Part shown: in pieces, positions 43,421 to 45,230 of the stretch
Layout of the letters: every line of letters starts with the position of its first letter
Numbering within the stretch: the first letter of the stretch is position 1
Origin: Actinomycetes bacterium
Lineage (GTDB): Bacteria > Actinomycetota > Acidimicrobiia > Acidimicrobiales > Acidimicrobiaceae
DNA length: 45,230 nt
Direction: 5' to 3'
Assembly: GCA_021826315.1 (NCBI GenBank)
Contig: JAKAZZ010000020.1
Span: 1 to 45,230, forward strand
Made by a program: the position numbers and the translations under genes
Notes under the pieces: generated by a model
Seen by the model: only the letters and a program-made list of their open reading frames with translations
Database searches by the model: none
What the model was told of the DNA's origin: nothing

Positions 43421-44506
43421 TTGGGTCTTTCGATTGGAATCGTCGGTCTCCCAAACGTCGGTAAGTCGACACTCTTCAACTCGTTGACTGCAAATAACGT
43501 CCTTGCGGCTAATTATCCGTTTGCCACAATCGAGCCTAACGTTGGAGTAGTTGCAGTCCCTGACGAGAGACTCGACAGACTTGCAGCGCTGTATAACTCC
43601 GACCAGATCGTGCCGGCCCTAATCACCTTTGTTGACATCGCGGGCATTGTCAAGGGTGCATCCACCGGGGAGGGGCTTGGAAATAAGTTTCTATCGCATA
43701 TTCGCGAAACCGATGCCATCTGCCAAGTAGTTAGGGTATTCGACGATCCGGATGTAATTCACGTAAACGGCGAAGTAGCGCCTATCGCCGACATCGAGAC
43801 GATCAATACCGAACTGATCCTCGCGGATATGGCCACCCTCGAATCCCGTTTGGCCAAGCTCGCTCGTGACGCTAAGCGCGGAGGCGAGGCTCAAATTAAG
43901 TATGACGCAGTAGCAAAGGCGCTTGAGTATCTGAATCGCGGCGAGACGCTCTACTCGCACGTCCAGGATGGAAGTGTCGATATCGAGGCGATCTATGATT
44001 CGCACTTGATCACAGCAAAGCCATTCATATACGTATTCAATGTGGATGAGGATTCGATCAGTGACGAGGAGTTGCATAAGAGACTTGGCGAGGTGGTTGG
44101 TGAGGCTCCATATGTAGTTCTGTGTGCCAAGATCGAAGCCGAACTGGCCTCCCTCGATAAGGTTGAGGCAAAGGAGATCCTTGATTCATATGGTCAGAGT
44201 AGAAGTGGATTAGAACGGCTAGCTGGTGTCGGTTTTCGCACCCTCGGATTGCAGACCTACCTAACAGCAGGTCCAAAGGAGGCGCGCGCGTGGACCATTC
44301 ATATTGGTGATACAGCTCCTGTGGCAGCGGGCGTAATTCACACTGACTTTCAACGTGGCTTCATAAAAGCCGAAGTGGTGAGCTTCGACGATCTCATGGA
44401 GGCTGGAAGCATTGCAGCCGTTCGAGCGGTAGGTAGAGCTCGGATTGAAGGCAAGGATTACGTGATGCAAGACGGCGATGTGGTCGAGTTCCGTTTCAAC
44501 GTTTAA
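43421..44506 (+). CDS. ychF: Redox-regulated ATPase/GTPase YchF (OLA1 family)
   Basis: The 361-residue Obg-related P-loop protein has G1 GLPNVGKST (9-17), G3 FVDIAGIVKGAS, and NVDE in place of NKxD, the known YchF change that favours ATP over GTP. A coiled-coil insertion (about 130-200) and a C-terminal TGS domain, ending YVMQDGDVVEFRFNV, follow. It binds ribosomes and is linked to stress and translation control. TTG at 43421 has AAAGGAG about eight bases upstream. Its TAA stop overlaps the stop of the convergent DUF35 gene within TTAA. Confidence 0.95.
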   Translation: MGLSIGIVGLPNVGKSTLFNSLTANNVLAANYPFATIEPNVGVVAVPDERLDRLAALYNSDQIVPALITFVDIAGIVKGASTGEGLGNKFLSHIRETDAICQVVRVFDDPDVIHVNGEVAPIADIETINTELILADMATLESRLAKLARDAKRGGEAQIKYDAVAKALEYLNRGETLYSHVQDGSVDIEAIYDSHLITAKPFIYVFNVDEDSISDEELHKRLGEVVGEAPYVVLCAKIEAELASLDKVEAKEILDSYGQSRSGLERLAGVGFRTLGLQTYLTAGPKEARAWTIHIGDTAPVAAGVIHTDFQRGFIKAEVVSFDDLMEAGSIAAVRAVGRARIEGKDYVMQDGDVVEFRFNV

Positions 44507-44925
44507 CTAGGCGCCACCGTTGATGACCCATCCAGGGGTACTGCCACAATTAGGGTTACTCCGTCGCGGTAGACCTTTGTTCTGATTTCGACGCGGCCCC
44601 CTGGATTATCTGATTCAGCTTCGATTCGACAGTAGATCAATGCTCCAAATCGATCTTCGCGAACAACACCGATTGTATACGGGGCCTCTTCGTCGAGTAG
44701 TGGATGTGGGTGCCTTTCGATGCGTGTACTGGTTACGATCTGACCGGTGGGGGCTATCTCGTGGGCTTGTACATCTTTTAGGCCATGGTCTTTGCAGATC
44801 AATGTTCCATATGGAAGTGGACAATTGCAACTGCTACAAACGTCTACGGTGATCACTCCTTGAGCTATCTTTTGCCAAAATACTTCGTAGTGGCTCGATT
44901 CGTTTGGTCTCGGACGCGCAACCAC
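44503..44925 (-). CDS. DUF35/OB-fold Zn-ribbon protein, thiolase partner
   Basis: The 140-residue protein has an N-terminal helix (SSHYEVFWQKI), a rubredoxin-like zinc ribbon with Cys30, Cys33, Cys35 and Cys44 (CSSCNC, ICKDHG), and an OB-fold domain starting at TGQIVTSTRIE. DUF35 proteins form complexes with thiolases or MaoC hydratases in lipid and steroid degradation and can channel or bind acyl-CoA. The GTG start overlaps the TAG stop of the upstream thiolase by one base, so they are translationally coupled. The gene converges with ychF, sharing a TTAA stop overlap. Confidence 0.9.
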   Translation of the reverse strand: MVARPRPNESSHYEVFWQKIAQGVITVDVCSSCNCPLPYGTLICKDHGLKDVQAHEIAPTGQIVTSTRIERHPHPLLDEEAPYTIGVVREDRFGALIYCRIEAESDNPGGRVEIRTKVYRDGVTLIVAVPLDGSSTVAPS

Positions 44926-45230
44926 TACTTATTAGCCTTCAATACAACAACTGCCTCGCAACTCATAGCGGGTCCTCCATTTGAAGTAACTACACCTAGG
45001 TCGAAGCACCTTCCGTCATCGAGTGGTATCGTACCAGCTAACCTTTCAATGACTTCGAGCAAGTTGACCATACCTCCTGCATCGCCAATCTGGCCGTTAC
45101 TTAATTGACCTCCACTTGTGTTGACCGGAACTTTACCACCTAAGGTAAGGTCGTTCTCTAATACCCAAGGTCCGATCTCACCCTTGGATGTAATGCCAAG
45201 GTCTTCAAGAGCGATCATCACTGCAATTGG
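44925..45230 (-). CDS. Thiolase/lipid-transfer type acyltransferase, C-terminal fragment
   Basis: The frame is open to the right edge of the window (reading PIAVMIALEDLG at its start there), so only about the last 100 residues are present. VMIALEDLG, GGKVPVNTSGGQLSNGQIGD and a terminal block with MSCEAVVVL resemble SCP-x/acetyl-CoA acetyltransferase C-termini. In this subgroup the usual GHP...G loop is replaced by GQIGDAGG, and the catalytic C of the C-terminal Cys motif may be the Cys of MSCEAV; this needs the full protein. It is coupled to the DUF35 gene by a TAGTG junction. Confidence 0.85.
   Translation of the reverse strand, partial: PIAVMIALEDLGITSKGEIGPWVLENDLTLGGKVPVNTSGGQLSNGQIGDAGGMVNLLEVIERLAGTIPLDDGRCFDLGVVTSNGGPAMSCEAVVVLKANK

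Overview
The window looks like chromosomal DNA from an actinobacterium, most plausibly of the Acidimicrobiia type. This is inferred from gene content, not from a database search. The clues are the order tlyA, nadK, recN, pyrG, NUDIX (34-40 kb), which matches the mycobacterial tlyA-ppnK-recN-...-pyrG-NUDIX order; a DEDDh oligoribonuclease next to a polyprenol-phosphate-mannose-type synthase; a WS/DGAT acyltransferase; a DUF35-thiolase pair; moderate base composition; and very frequent TTG and GTG start codons. No phage, insertion sequence or CRISPR array is visible.

Layout. 0-2.5 kb: tail of a PfkB-family sugar kinase, a MerB-like organomercurial lyase and a UDP-sulfoquinovose synthase (sqdB), closed by a strong terminator. 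2.5-6.8 kb: acyl-CoA synthetase (minus strand), a 60-residue unknown peptide, a GrpB-like protein and a Gfo/Idh/MocA oxidoreductase. 6.9-13 kb: a complete minus-strand oligopeptide ABC importer in the order lipoprotein, permease B, permease C, fused double ATPase, with a hairpin between the lipoprotein and the permeases. 13.5-16 kb: 1-Cys peroxiredoxin, cation diffusion facilitator and a TetR regulator. 16.3-18.8 kb: a four-cysteine membrane protein and a CrtQ-like glycosyltransferase followed by a CrtO-like acyltransferase, probably making an acylated glycolipid or glycosylated carotenoid. 18.8-22.3 kb: orn, polyprenol-P-mannose synthase, dUTPase, WS/DGAT and tRNA-Gly(GCC). 22.6-30.2 kb: a quinone-oxidoreductase-like enzyme, then the most striking locus, a 1,538-residue CheB-CheR-coiled coil-PAS-GGDEF-EAL protein whose TAG stop overlaps by one base the GTG start of a stand-alone bacteriophytochrome photosensory module (PAS-GAF-PHY) with no output domain. 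30.8-33.5 kb: AcuI/YhdH-type reductase, an unknown partner and a dGTPase. 33.5-40 kb: the tlyA-nadK-recN-pyrG-NUDIX housekeeping cluster. 40.7-45.2 kb: LysR, TetR and PaiB-like regulators, the YchF GTPase, and a DUF35 Zn-ribbon protein coupled to a thiolase that runs off the window.

How genes work together. The phytochrome and the CheB-CheR-GGDEF-EAL protein form an obvious two-gene unit predicted to link red/far-red light to cyclic-di-GMP, with carboxyl-methylation chemistry in the same polypeptide. FadD, WS/DGAT, thiolase/DUF35 and the AcuI-like reductase indicate active lipid and acyl-CoA metabolism. SqdB, CrtQ/CrtO and the mannosyltransferase point to envelope glycolipids. MerB-like, peroxiredoxin and CDF genes suit a metal-rich, oxidising habitat. 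Calls rest on motif reading by eye; start codons without a good ribosome-binding site are marked as uncertain.
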